The position numbers and the translations under genes are program-made. The notes under the pieces were generated by a model, which was not told where the DNA came from, searched no databases, and worked only from the letters and a program-made list of their open reading frames with translations. Positions 12,661 through 35,900 of a DNA stretch of 64,000 nucleotides are shown piece by piece. Source of the DNA: Amblyornis subalaris (Eukaryota; Chordata; Aves; Passeriformes; Ptilonorhynchidae); NCBI GenBank assembly GCA_018881555.1, contig JACAXG010000012.1, forward strand, positions 124,001 to 188,000. Reading direction: 5' to 3'. Every line of letters begins with the position of its first letter. The first letter of the stretch is position 1.

Positions 12661-13870
12661 TTAATCTGTAATGATATTATTTATTTACTAGGACAAAAGA
12701 ACAGATTTATTATTAGTGTATGTTGTCCTATTCAATCCTTAATACCCACNCCTTCAAATTTATTCTCAGCTTTATATTTGATCATGCAACCAAATATTTT
12801 TGTCTTCACTTTACAAATTCTAAAAAATTGATTAAATATTTGATTATGCTATATTATTTTTTATATTTAGCAGAACAGTTAGAAAGGTCAAGGTCTCACT
12901 CAGACTGATAAAACTGAGATCAGTCGTTTGTAGAAGGGGAAACAGGAACAAGAGAAAAAAATCAGTATGCAAGTGTTTGCACAAGAAATTACGTATGGGT
13001 AACACAAGAAACCTGTGAGGTAAATATTGCATAAATCACTAAAAGGTAGGGGAAGAAGTTTAGTAGATAACATGTAATTTAAAAGCAATAATGAACAAAA
13101 TGCTGAAAAAACATGTTAAGCAGCTCAGAAATCTATTACGATACAACTTTATCATAAATCTTTAAGTTCATGAAATATAAAAACCTATATAAGAAGTTTT
13201 GGCTAAACAAAAGATTAGTATCAAAATAAGCAGATTTTCCATTAAAATAATCATAAATACATATTTTAGTGAGAATTACTTTTTTCTTCTACAAAAGAAC
13301 TGACTTGCTAGAAGCTGAGTACAATGTGGTAGCCTGTTTGGCTTTGACCTGACAGTCAAATATTTAATTTTTCAAGTGAAGGAACTTAAAAAATATTTTA
13401 AAAGTTTCACTGAGTAAAATAAATTATTAAAAAAAATAAGTCAACCAATTGAGCATAAAAACATACATATAAAATGTATTGGGTTTTAGACAGTAGACGA
13501 TAATTTCCTGCAGCTCTACAGAGAAAATTAGTCTTCTTCAGAAGTACTTACAATATGTGGGGAAAAAAAAAAGACAGATGGCCCCCAAGTTAAAAGAGAA
13601 CAGGATCCATAAATCAGTGGTCAACTTATAAAGTCTTATCATAGAAATATTGTAAACAAAATATAACCAGGATCCCAATTATCTTTGGTATAACAGACTC
13701 TTAGGGAATCTCTGATGTCACATTTTATAGCCAACTTAAAAGAGGGAAAAGAGACTGTTTAAAAATTCTGCATTTAAAGTATCACTTAAAAATGTAGTAT
13801 ATGTATATGATAACAGTCCAGAATAGTTCTTTTCTTTTAATAAAATGCTTCTGGCCTATAATATCAACTC
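12661..13870 (-). other. GALNT3: GALNT3 3' UTR (estimated extent)
   Basis: This is AT-rich noncoding sequence after the GALNT3 stop at 13871-13873. The lower limit is set by the minus-strand AATAAA at 12680-12685, giving about 1.2 kb of 3' UTR, which is a normal length for this gene. ATTAAA variants occur on the minus strand at 13363-13368 and at about 13836-13841; the latter is too close to the stop to be likely. Confidence 0.5.
12680..12685 (-). terminator. GALNT3: Poly(A) signal candidate for GALNT3
   Basis: TTTATT on the plus strand, AATAAA on the minus strand, about 1.19 kb after the GALNT3 stop. A second copy lies 20-30 bases upstream in transcript direction, near 12704. It is the first canonical hexamer pair after the stop. 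Confidence 0.5.
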
Positions 13871-24430
<10,560 letters not shown>

Positions 24431-24516
24431 TCTAGTTTTAAAAATTTTCACACGACAGAAGTTTCTGTGAGTGTTGTTCTTCAAATAGGACACAGCATTT
24501 CTTGAAATTATAACAT
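24431..24516 (-). other. GALNT3: GALNT3 5' UTR part of the start-codon exon
   Basis: The acceptor TTTTACTTTACAG ends at 24517, leaving 86 bases of leader before the start codon. It contains two out-of-frame mini-ORFs, at 24516-24508 (two codons plus stop) and 24498-24481 (five codons plus stop). No in-frame stop lies between the acceptor and the start, and no other in-frame ATG is present. Confidence 0.8.
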
Positions 24517-26068
24517 CTGTAAAGTAAAACAAAAAGTATTCATTTTGACATCTAATATATTTAACGATGTAAAGTCATAAGAAATTTATAGGGAAGAATT
24601 AATTCACAACTCCCAAAAGTCAAGTGTTATGTGTGTTACATCACTTAAAAATCCATCAAACGTATCTATAAGATACCCAAAATGCCCTTTCCCTGGTTTC
24701 TCTTCTGGGTTTTAATTTTTAAATACACTTCATATAGAACCAGTAATCAGGCATACCACCAAGAGTAAAACACTATTTCTACACACTGTCACTACTTCAA
24801 ATCCATTTTTTCCAATTAGTTTGTTTAAAATTAGAAGAAACAGTTGCATAAAGCCTTGTAGAAGCAGGAAAATTTAGTTCAGTGATGGGACAGAAGAAAA
24901 ACAAGTGGAATCAATACGTAAGTTCAAGTTGCATGTCAGAAAGAGCCACATGAAAAACTAAAAGATGGAACTATAAAGATAGGTAAGACTTCTTGATCAG
25001 CTTGTTTCAACAATTTGAAAGTTTCCAATATTTTTTTAAAAAAATCTATTTCAAAATCAGTCTTAAGTAATCAGACTTCAAGTGGGAAATTCTTTGATTA
25101 ATTTAGTTATCTACTATACATGTTCGATGCAGACTTGGAGTAGGTTAAGTTAGCGTGGGTATCAAGTAATCATTCTGTATATTTTTTCATTCACTTGTAG
25201 TGCATTTTCTGGCATGTGCTGCTGCAGCTCACCAAGAGGACATGTCAAAGAGCTCTCCTCTTACAGGAACTCTGCCACTATTTTTTTCACAGACAAGTAA
25301 TTATTCAGTTGCTTTCAAAGATGAAAGTATGAAAGACATTTGAGGATTACCAAAATCTAAGTGATTTGAATGAAATTCTGTCTGCAAAATTACAAGGTGC
25401 TACATTCAGCAACCAGCCTGAATTAAAGGAATAGCTTCTTTTTTGTCTAAATTCATGTATGTGAACCAAGAAATAAACAGCATCTAGCTAAAAGCCACAG
25501 TTAGTTCCCACTTGCTAACTACTGACCACAAAATTGCAAAAAACGACTTTTCTATTTATTCCTCTGAAATACAAGCAGGTTCCACATTTCTTAATTGGAA
25601 TAACGCATACTCAGGAAGAGATATAAGTCAGAGAAAACAAAAAAAACCGTCCCTCACCTTGTTTCCTTCAAGAATTTGCAGGAGAAACTAAGCATCTGGA
25701 TTTCTTCACATCATACTGTATTTCAAAGCTTATGTCACCTTAATAAATCCATACATTCAAACTACAGTGCTTTTACCACAGAGTTGTTAAAAGAATGCAG
25801 AAGGGAAGCTTATTGCATCATACTAAAAGGTACCAAAAACATGCTTCACAACTCACAAAATTTAAAAAAAAACCAAACCAACCCCCCAAAAAATAATCCA
25901 CTTCTGTCTCTGTCACATATTATTTTCCTATTTTTCCTTAGTGCTGAAAAATTTGAACTACATTACCAATACTTTTATAGTGGAAGACTAAAATCCTTCT
26001 TTCCTGATGAAGGGACTGCAACCAAATTACCAAACTGCCGGATTGAAAAATGTCTTGTTTTCTCACCA

Positions 26069-27029
26069 TGTCTGGTGGGTTGATCTTGACTGGCTGCCAG
26101 ACACCCACCCAGCCACTCTCTGGCTTTCCATCCTCTACATGACAGTGGGGACAAAATAAGATGAAAAATCACATGGGTTGAGCTAAGGACAGCGTGATCA
26201 CTTACCAGTTACTGTCACAGGGAAAATACTTGTAATGATGAATTTGAATTTATTGCCAATTAGAAATAGAGTAGGATGGTGAGAAACAAAGGCTCAAACT
26301 GCCTCCCCTGGCTCAGCTTCACTCCTTCATTTCCAATTCTTCTATCTCCTTTCTGCCTAGTGGTGCAGAAGGAATGAAGAATAAGGGTTGTGGTTAGCTT
26401 TTAAGCCTTCATCTCTAGCACTCCTTCCTCTTCACACTTTCCCCCTGCTCCAGCATGGGTTCTCTCTGTGCAGTACGGTGTTTCAGCATAAACTGCTCCT
26501 GCATAGGCCATCCACAGGTCACAGTTCCTGCCAGGATCTTGCTCCTGCATGGGCTCTCCATAGGCTGCAGCTTTCTTCAGGGCATATCCACATACTCTGG
26601 CCTGGGGTCCTGCACAGGTTGCAGTGTGGATACCTGCTCTGGGGTGGTCCTTCCTGGGCTGCAGAGAAATTATTATTCTCCTTCTTCTCCATGAGCTGCA
26701 AGGGGAATATCTGCTCCAGTGCCTGGAATACCTCCTCCCCTCCTTCTTCACTGACTTTGGTTTCTGCAGGGTTTCACATTTTTCTCACTCCTCTTTCTCA
26801 CAGCTGCTGTGCAGTATTTTTTACCCTTTCTTAAATACCTCATCTCAGAGGCACCACCTGCTGCACTGGGTGGCTCAGCTTTGGCGAACAGTGGGTCAGC
26901 TGTGGAACCAGCTGTGTCCAGCCCCAGATGAGAGTGTGGATGTGGCGGGGGTAACCCCATGTCTTTTATCACAGAGGCCACCTGTGCAGTCATCCTCATC
27001 TCCTAACCTTGCCATGAAAATGCAATACA
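26069..27029 (-). mobile_element. Endogenous retrovirus solo LTR (avian, old)
   Basis: This is a 0.96 kb element that starts TGTATTGCATTTTC on the minus strand and ends CAACCCACCAGACA, giving TG...CA ends. It carries an AATAAA signal near its 3' end (26254-26249). Its GC-rich middle, with repeated CTGCAGCC/GGAGCAG-type phrases, matches from memory an abundant neoavian LTR family (TguLTR5-like). The family name is a recollection, not a search. No gag, pol or env remains, and few CpGs are left, so it is a decayed solo copy. No convincing target-site duplication is visible. It has the same orientation as GALNT3. The overlapping open frames on both strands are incidental. Confidence 0.75.
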
Positions 27030-27269
27030 CAATGTAAAACACTAAGCATATGTACAGTTTAGCACCCAGCAAGAAGACTGTCATTGCAGGGGCCACAGTC
27101 TCTGCAGGTTGTTAACCAGGAATGCTTTTGTAACACCATCAAAAAGAAGATCACATAACTGTTTCTTAGTGCACCACGCACAAGCACGTATGATACTAGT
27201 AAATCTTACAGCTTAGAAATCAATAAGCAATATAAATACATCTTCCTCAAATGGAAAAAAAAAAAATCT

Positions 27270-27288
27270 TTATCTATCTATCTATCTG
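27270..27288. repeat. (TATC)n microsatellite
   Basis: About four and a half TATC units preceded by a 13-base A run, in GALNT3 intron 1. Confidence 0.85.
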
Positions 27289-28559
27289 TATTTGAAGTAC
27301 ATGTTGTAAGAGGCATTAGAGACATAAGAGACACGTGGAGCATGCTGCCACAACACACAGGTGAAATGTGTCTGTCCGCAGAAAACACAACTCACCTGAA
27401 TTAGGTGGATGTGGAAGACAGCAACACAACCCTTGCAATGTGGATTAGTACACTCAACCAGCACACATAGCAGCAGGCTGTGCACAGAAACAAGTGCAAG
27501 TAATGTATCTATTTTAAAGAAAGGATCAAGTGACAGCCTTGGGATAGTATGTGCAGCAAACATGAAGTGACAGAGGCTTGACTGCCACAAACATACACCA
27601 AACCCCTTTGATATAGACAAATGCTGAGTGTAGCTTTGTTGACAAAATATCTGATAGGGATATTGCTTACAATGAGAGAAGAGTTCTTTGTCTCACAAGA
27701 GTAGCAGTTTCCAGAACAGAAGCTACATTGTCCAAAGAACTTTTGCCATGAAAGCTGTATCTTACTTAGGGTTTTTACCAGGACAATTTTGTAGTCAGAA
27801 ATAAATCTTTATTCCCCACAAATGTCTCCCACATTTTCATGGCATAGCAATGTGTCAGTAAATACAGACCAAACTACTATTCAATCCTCCAGGACATGCT
27901 GAAGAAATACGTGGCATGATTAAATTCCCTGGGGTGACTGTTTAGCAAAGCATTTAATCTTCTATTCATTAGTGTTATTTTCACTAATAGTAGTCTGGAT
28001 TCGTACAGCACTTTCAAAAAACTAGCCCTAAACATCTGAAGTTGGATTTTTTTTTGGAAGAAGAAAATAACCATTTAGAAAACTAAAATGTACTACAAAA
28101 GTCTTCTAAAAGTGCCAAAAAGCAGCTGCCACACTACTTCAAACCACATCACATGGGCAGTGTGAGAATTCAATGCAGTCTATGTTACATTATGCCACCC
28201 ACTGGCTCTGATGTCAGACTGTCTGCAGAAACTCTTACTTACAAGAAAGCCCCACTAATGTAGCCAACAAGTAGATAGCACTGATTTTTTTGTTAGCTTG
28301 GTCTGAACAAAACTGTAGACAATAATTTTTTTAGTAAAACAATGAAAGTATCCATATAACCCAAATCAGCAGAAATTCTTCAAACCATGCCAATGAGACA
28401 AAATTTATTTGGGTTAGTATCAGCAATACACTCGACCTCAGGTTTTTAAATAAAACTATTTTTAAATCTACTTCTCTTTTATCCAAATGTTAAAAAGGTT
28501 TCAAATGTTTCCTGGCAATATTGCTTATAGAACATAAAAACCTAAAAAATACAAAATAC

Positions 28560-28640
28560 TAAGTAAAAATACTAAAAACAAAGCAAAACCCCAACAAAAC
28601 CAAACAAACAAAAAAGAAAAAAAACCCAAACCTAAAAATG
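28560..28640. repeat. A/C-rich low-complexity stretch
   Basis: Mixture of A runs with CAAAC/CCCAAC units and almost no T, in GALNT3 intron 1. Its origin is unclear. Confidence 0.6.
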
Positions 28641-31600
28641 GGAAAAATAGGGAAAAAATGCTCCAGAATTATTCTAATCAAAACTATTTAACTACATAAC
28701 TTTGTGCCTCTGGAATTATAGAAGAATTAGATTAAGTTGAAGCAGTCTTATTAAAAAGCTTGTCTACTTTTCCTTGTTATCAAAGTATACAATCCCTTCC
28801 TCAGACCTTGTAGTCCCCTTAATCAGAAGGTAGGTGTGCGAATAAATACACCGAGCAAATACTTTAGAAAAAACCAAACAAACCTGACACTCATGATCAA
28901 CTGTTCTGACCAAATTAGCAAAAATCTGAAAAAGATACTTCAGGATACTTTAACTGTAAGAAGTGCTACTTCTACTACTGATATTTCTGAATCTCAAATT
29001 CTGGACAAGGCTCTTTGTTTTCTTTGCATGAATATCAATGCAGCTGCTACTAAAATACTAGTTACTGAAATAATCAGTTTGGTAAATTGTATTTTCATCT
29101 TCTACCACCATGTAAATTGATGTTTTTTTCTATCAGCACATAACTAACTGAACAAAACTATTTGCACTTCCTAGAAGTACAACCCAGAGGAACATCCATT
29201 CACATAAGCACCTTTTGTGACAGACTAAGAAACATCCGAAGTGAACTTTTCATAAAGATTTAGCTTTATGTGGAATATGAAGGCTCTTCATAGAATCAAA
29301 AACACTTAAAAGCACTTCAGAAATTGGGGAAAATTAAAGAAGTTGCTGAAGTTTAGCAAACCATGGTACTACTTACAAGAACATTAGCCCTTGACTTAAA
29401 GGAACAACTGATAAAATGAAATGTACAGAAGCTAAGGACACGAAAAGGAGAAACAGAATCAGCTGGCTAGTTTCTATCTCCACACTTGCTTATCTGTTCC
29501 ACTAAGAATTCCTACTGAATACACTCCTAGATAAGAGTACACATACCTAAAAGAAAGACAGATTCACAAACCCCAGGTGCTGTTCCTCCGGGTACATTCT
29601 TTGAAGCTCAGCCAGTAGAAATGTGGTTCTACTCCTGAAAAAAAAATTGTAAGAGGAATACTGAATGTGTTCAGTTCCTGAGCCTTCATTTTAGAAACAT
29701 TAAGGGCACAGATTATTCTAGCCAATACTGGAGGTAATGTGCCTCACTGATTATTACAGAGAAATGAGAAGCTGAACTGGATGCTCACACAGTAGGCTGA
29801 AGAAGTTCTGAGCAACAGCAGCACAGAACAGCCTCCTAAAATACAACTTGGTCAAGTATCTCCTTCAGCAGTTTCATTTAGATCAAAAAAATAAATGGGA
29901 AAAAAGCCCAAACAAACCATCACCAAACCTCCCTCTATATATTCTAATGGAAGTGCTTCAAACTCAAACTTTCACATGCTCTTTCAAAATTAGCACTACT
30001 ACTTTTCTACAGCCAAGCACTGCATATGATAGGCAGAGCTAGACAGCTCCCTTTGACAATTGATAGCATAGCAAAAATATACAGTAACTATATATTATAA
30101 AAGTACTTACGGCTTATTTTTACAGACCTGGGACACGTAAATGACATGCACTTATCTCAAATTTAAATTTCACTCAGCTCTGCATTTTCCTTTTTCTCCT
30201 CGGTCAGATTGTTTTGGGCCTCTGCTAAAATAATTTTAGACTGTCCCTAAAAATGCCATGATGAAAAGTGAGCATGATAGCAGCTGTAAAGTGCTGTTTT
30301 AACTTAGAAGGATTAGTGTCTGACTATCATTTAAGCACTAGAAGATAATGCCTGGACCAGAACCAAGGGACTTTGTTTGTTTTACTGATTGTAGGAATGT
30401 TTCTAAGATAACAAAAGCATCCGAGTATGAAGTGCAGGTCTTGAAATCAGTTTTCAAACTTTTGTTTAAGTGATAAGTGTAAAGCAAAGAAAGAAAGAAG
30501 GCCTCCTCGTGGGAGATTTACTTAGATTTATTCGGTTAGTGACTGCTAAACTAATCTTTGTCAGAAGCTCCCAAAGGTGTCTTCACTTTCCTCCTCTTCC
30601 CCACTTCAGTGTCTCTTTTCCAGCTACATTTCACTGCTGAATAATGCTAGTCCACTGTAGTTAGTCATTTGACTACATAATTTAATTGCTAAGTCACTGT
30701 CAGTAGTTTTGTGACTTGATTTCTCTCTTTGTAAGCAGAACTATTTCCTGTGGCACATGATCTCAGTGAGTCTTAGGGAAAAGCAGACAATAGTAAGACA
30801 GACAGCAAATGAATAAATTCGTGCTTTATATGAGTGAAAAAAAATCTAGCAGTTTATGGTTTAGAAACTTGAGGCACCGCCAATCTTGTAGAAGAGATGC
30901 ACAACAATGAGCAGGTTAGGATTAGAAACTCATCAGTGTTGGTAGGCAACTGATCAGCAGTTGATATCATGAACACAACTCTTTACATTGACTCCAAACA
31001 AAGGGAAAGCCCTGGACTAGATATCAGCTCTCAGAACAGATCGACCAGGCAGCAAACTTGGGCAAAGCAAAAAAAAACCTATCTCAAAGCAACAGAGTGT
31101 GTCACCTAGAACCACAGATCCTGGGGAAATGTCACAGAGAGGGCAATTATATCTTGTTCCTATTTTGACAGGGATCGAGATATTTGGGCTGCTACTGGTA
31201 TTATCCCACCCCAAAAAAGGGACAAGTTAAGTGACAATAGCAGTTACAAGGAGGAGGAAAACTGGTCTTCTGCTCCTTCCCACAGTGCAACAAAAATAGC
31301 AATTCAGGCTCTCTGTAACTAACTTAATTTTTACTTTGCTCTGTTATTGAGAAGCCTTGAGATGACAGCAGCAAATGCCAAACTGACCAGGCCATTGAGC
31401 AAACTTCACTAAAAAAGGAAACCAAACCCTGTAAGTTGGCTGTTTTGCCTTAGGTTTTGACTCTGGCAGTTCAGCAGCGTACCACTGGCTTTAGTCAGGA
31501 CTGAATTGATCAATATAATTTATAACTTTTTGAAGAAAAAAGGTCGTTTTGTTACAGAAGACTAACATGTAAAATACTACTGAGATGCATGTGTAATATT

Positions 31601-31809
31601 TGTATTTCAAGTAAGATTTTTTTATTTAACCAACAAAAAAGGTTTATTAATAAATTCTTCTTTATAAAAGAATATTTTACACAAAGTTAAAAAAAATAAA
31701 AATCCATGAAGGTAATTAAAGGTTATTAAATTTAAAATACACTTCTATCAGTTCTCCAGACCCCAGCAAACATTGTCTAAGTATTGTCACCTGCTGGGCA
31801 GCAGACTAA

Positions 31810-32990
31810 CTAACTGCCGGAGAGGACAGACAACGCGGTAACTCTTTACAAGCCCTTCGTATAGGATGAAATACACCAGCGTTAGCTGGCAATGTACACA
31901 ATGGAACTCTCAGCCCGCCGCACCGAATCAGTGCGGTACTGTGGGCAAACCCTTGGGCGGGATCCGTACGTGGCAAGGGACACCTCCCTCGGTCAATACC
32001 TTCGGTTTGGACAGTGCATCCGGCCAGCACTTCCCGGAGATCCGTGAGCCTACAGATGGCAACCTGGGCTCCTCGCCCGCTCCACGTTCGCCCGGAGCGG
32101 AGCTCGCAGGGCTGGGCTGTGCCGGCCCGGGAAGGGCTGGCGGGGGTCGGTTGTCCCGGCCCCGGGAAGGCCCCTGGGGCCGGCGGCCGCGGTGGGATCT
32201 GAGAGGACCGCGCATGGGGCGTAGGCGCGAAGGGGCGGCTGACGGGGACCCTCGGGCACCCCCGGCCCCGCGCGTGCCCCAGGACCGCTCCCTCACCTCA
32301 CGGTTCCCGCCCGCCTGCCGAGCCCCGCCTGGCGCGCCCGCACGGGCGGCGGCGAACGGAGGAGAAGCGGCGGCGAACGGAGGAGAAGCGGCGGCGAACG
32401 GAGGAGAAGCGGCACCGGACGCTGTCCCGCCGTCCCGCCGCCGGCCACAGCCCCTGGAGAGGCCGAGGAGGAGCAGAGTCGCGCGGTGCCTCTTGAGGCT
32501 CCCAGGCTCCCCCACTCACCTCGTCCGGCGGGAGAACGGCGAAGGCGCTGCCGCACGAGCGGCACCGGGAGCCCCGGGAGGCCGGAGCCGGGCGGGCTCT
32601 GCGGCTTCCGCCCCGCGCCCGCCAGGTGCGTGCGGTCGGCCCCGCGCCTGCGCCCGCGCGCCCGCGTCCCGCCCTCACCTGGCGCCCAGGTGCGCGAGGC
32701 GGCCGCCGGCGGGAAGCGGGGGCGCGCCAGAGGAGCGGCTTCGCCCATCCCGCTTCTGCTCCGGCACCCCGGGACCCGGCGATTTTACACGGGGACAGAA
32801 GGCGCACCCCGCGGGGCACAGCTGGACTCGGGCGAGCAGTTCAAGCGGCACGGCGGGGGCTGCGGGTCTTGCTTCAACTACCCAAGCGTTCTGTCGTGCA
32901 AGACGGGGTTGACCAAGCACTGCCAGCTCAGGTTGCTGGGAAACAGAACACAAAATTCCCCTGAGGTGAGATCGCGCACTGGGAGAAGGG
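31810..32990 (-). promoter_or_regulatory. GALNT3: CpG island, likely GALNT3 promoter and noncoding first exon(s)
   Basis: An abrupt switch from AT-rich sequence to very GC-rich, CpG-dense sequence with several GGGCGG boxes and no TATA box. It lies about 7.5 kb upstream of the GALNT3 start-codon exon, whose 5' end is a spliced acceptor, so a noncoding first exon must lie upstream. Three consensus minus-strand donors fall here: exon ends 32297 (GAG|GTGAGG), 32520 (GAG|GTGAGT) and 32679 (CAG|GTGAGG). Plus-strand GAG|GTGAGA also occurs near 32966, so divergent transcription is possible. The long open frames on both strands reflect low stop-codon density, not coding. Confidence 0.75.
32349..32402. 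repeat. 18-bp tandem triplicate in the CpG island
   Basis: Three perfect copies of GCGGCGAACGGAGGAGAA in direct succession, followed by a partial fourth start (GCGGC). It lies between two of the candidate first-exon donors, so it would be in the 5' UTR if the donor at 32297 is used. Confidence 0.9.
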
Positions 32991-35900
32991 ATATCATACT
33001 GAGCTTCACTCTCTTCCCAGACAGATAGATACAAAATCACTTTTCTACATAAGCATGGTTTAATTTGGGGGAAAAAAAACAACCCCAAAGTAATATTTGC
33101 ACTCCCTTAAAAGAGTGGAGTCTCCCCTTCTTCCTACTCTCAAAAGTAGCACAACCACTGTCTCACCCCAGCACTTCAAAGCTTCTTTCAGCTGCTGAAC
33201 TGCAGGTAGCTAAATCTGCTCAGCAACTACCGTGGGAGTTGGCAGGAGTTACACTGATTTTTGTCACAGCAGTGCCAAAAATGCTGATACCAGTTCTTTT
33301 AGGAATTAACTCCTATTGCCCAGGAACACTTAATAAAGATTTAGACCACACTCTATCACAATTCATACGTTCTGTTACTTCTAGCATGTTAAAATCCTTC
33401 CTTATGACTTTGACAGTTGATGCTTAAGCTGTAGCAAGTGCTACATCACCTGAGATACGCACAGCCAATGTTCAACTTTTGTAGCATAAAATTCAAGTAA
33501 GGCAAATTTCTAGTGTGGACATTTAAAAAGCTGCTGTTTTCCAGAATAAAGCCTGCATTAACAGGCATACTGACTCCTTAAGGCCCCACCCCAAAACCCA
33601 AACAAATACCCAACCCCAACAAAACGTCAAGAACAGTAATTAAAAAAAAGCCCACTTCAGAACAAGACTTAGACCATTCACTTACCTTCTCTTTCAGCAA
33701 GCACCATGTCACATAATTAGCAACAACTTTTAGCAGAGGTAAAAGCTTGAGATTTTGCAGTAATGGTCCAATTCTCAACATTTCATGGCAGGTCAATCTT
33801 TCAAAAAATAAAGGGTTCTGATTTCATTGCAAGATAAAGCAAGAGGTAAGACCACAGAGCAAATAAAGCTGGATAGCAAAATCACTGTTGTGATCTTTGA
33901 AAGGTGGTATAGTCATAAGCTGATGGAGAAGTACTTGCTGGTGAAATATTTCCTTAATTTCTTTTCCTATTTGTTCCATGTTCAGCATTGAATATGGAAC
34001 ACGAGTTATCATCAACTTCCGAAGAGCCAGAATCCACTCTCACTACTGAAACTTCCCTGAAATGTCTCCTTTAAAAGATAATTCGTTCAAAAAATTTTCA
34101 GCAAATAGAGAACGTTATAAGCTCTGTTTAAAGTATGTTTATAAAACTACTCAATCATCTAATGAATAACAAGAATAAAGTTTAGGTTACTAAACCAGAG
34201 CTACCTGATTATAAGAAGTCTACAGCCTTTCTAAAAATTGCTGTAGGCATATTTGAGAAATTACNCACAATAGTCAAACCCAGTTCAAAAACAGAGGAAA
34301 AAATCCTCCAAATTCCTTCTACGCCATTTTTATTTAGCTATTTAGTTATTTTTAGCGCCTATTTTTGCATATTTCCTAGACCATCTTTCTAGTATTGGAA
34401 CAAATCTGAAAAAAAGAAGTAGCAAATTAAACCAGAAAATAGTGTTATCAAAAATCTTTACATTTCCTCTAGAAGATATTCCAAGGCATTCTGTACCTCT
34501 GCAGGTGAAAGGGGGGCAAGAGAGAAGAGGAAGAGACACCTATGGCTTATGTTGCTATAGCTACAAGATGCTTAGCTTTTCAGTTTCAGTGAATGAATCA
34601 ACAGAAACCACAGCTTCACTCTCCTCTTTTATTCATCAAAGGCAAAACTGGAAGATGGGTTGCTAAGCAACATCACACTAAAGAGTGCAGTGCTTTGAAA
34701 TCAGCATTACTGATTCCCTCCATCCCAGAAGTCTCTTCCATTCAAACCCATTTATTAAGAAAGGGGCTAAAAACCCCCACCAAACTACCAGAACATNCAT
34801 TTTTAAAGTACAAAACAGTAGAAGCAGAGAGGAATGACATAAAACCATTCCTTCTGCACAGAAAGTAAAAAAAAAAGATTTTATACACACAGGAAAAATT
34901 TGCTTATATAAACTAAAAGGGATAGGGAAAGGACATCTATTTCTTCTGAGAATATTACATTAAAGCAAGATTTTCTCTGGAAGACTTTTTTTTTTAAAGA
35001 GCCTTTTTTAAAAAAAGTGAAATCTAAAGATGTGTCTCATTTGTACTCTTCTTTTAGAAGAGTACAAATTCTCTTCTATTCTTATAGACCACACCTATAA
35101 AGACACCAGTGCCTACATATACTCTAAATGGCTAATGGGAATTCAGAAATCCTCTACCTGCATGGTGTATACATAAAACTCTTCACCAAAAGTTAGCCAC
35201 AGAAAGCTTAAATTCTCGGTTCAATTTCTATCAACTAATTTCTGTATCTTGTCATTGTCATGACTTAATCTGTCACACCCATCTTATGAAAGGCTAATGT
35301 TCATTTTATGAGAAAAACAAATCAGATGCAGATGTCTTGCCTTTTTTGAAACCTCTTGCATTTATTGATATAAACCCATCTACTTTTATTCTAAACTTCA
35401 GCTAAATGTTATTCCTACCCTAGCCAGGAAGCAACAACACAGTGATCCTGCATTAATAAGGCTGTGTACAAAGAAATGCCTTTTTACTAGAAACTGCCTC
35501 AATAAGGCCTATGTACTTATTTAGAGTGGAAAAAAAAAAACCACAAAAGAGCATAGTTTAAGAATTCATAGCCTACTCACTTCCACAACCCAGCTCTTAA
35601 GAGTTCCCCCCAGCCTCAGCACTTTCCAGATCCTTCCACGTTCCTCATTCCACTCCCATACCATCAGTTTTTCCTTAGTATTCCTAAATCTTCTCCCTCT
35701 GAGCTCTGTCATGCTGCAAAACTCACATGCAAAAAACCAGGATGCTTTCATTGTGCCTGGTACAGTCGTGTACACACTAACTGCCAGTGCTCAAACAGAA
35801 GGGACAACACAACACTGGAAGTTTGAAGAATCCCTAGGGAAGAAGAGGTCACTTGAGTCTTTTCTCAGTGCTAATATTCACACAAATTTTGTACAAGTGT

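Larger units (their letters stand above)
24517..32296 (-). other. GALNT3: GALNT3 intron 1 (about 7.8 kb, upper end inferred)
   Basis: Noncoding sequence between the start-codon exon and the CpG-island first exon(s). It contains the ERV LTR at 26069-27029, an ATCT microsatellite at 27270-27288 and an A/C-rich low-complexity stretch at about 28560-28640. The upper boundary depends on which CpG-island donor is used (32297, 32520 or 32679). No protein-like exon is seen. Confidence 0.65.

Noticed and set aside
24431..24532. N-terminally extended GALNT3 start at 24532
   Set aside because: That ATG lies upstream of the splice acceptor at 24517-24518, hence in the intron. The start at 24430 matches the known N-terminus and leads into the signal anchor.
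26388..27096. Several overlapping open frames on both strands, 60-148 residues
   Set aside because: They all lie in the ERV LTR, a noncoding regulatory repeat, and match no retroviral protein.
32349..32402. Reading the regular repeats as a CRISPR array
   Set aside because: The units are contiguous with no spacers, and the genome is vertebrate.
31866..32912. 348-residue plus-strand open frame over the CpG island
   Set aside because: GC-rich sequence has few stop codons, and several long frames overlap here on both strands. The product is Arg/Pro/Ala/Gly low complexity with no domain.
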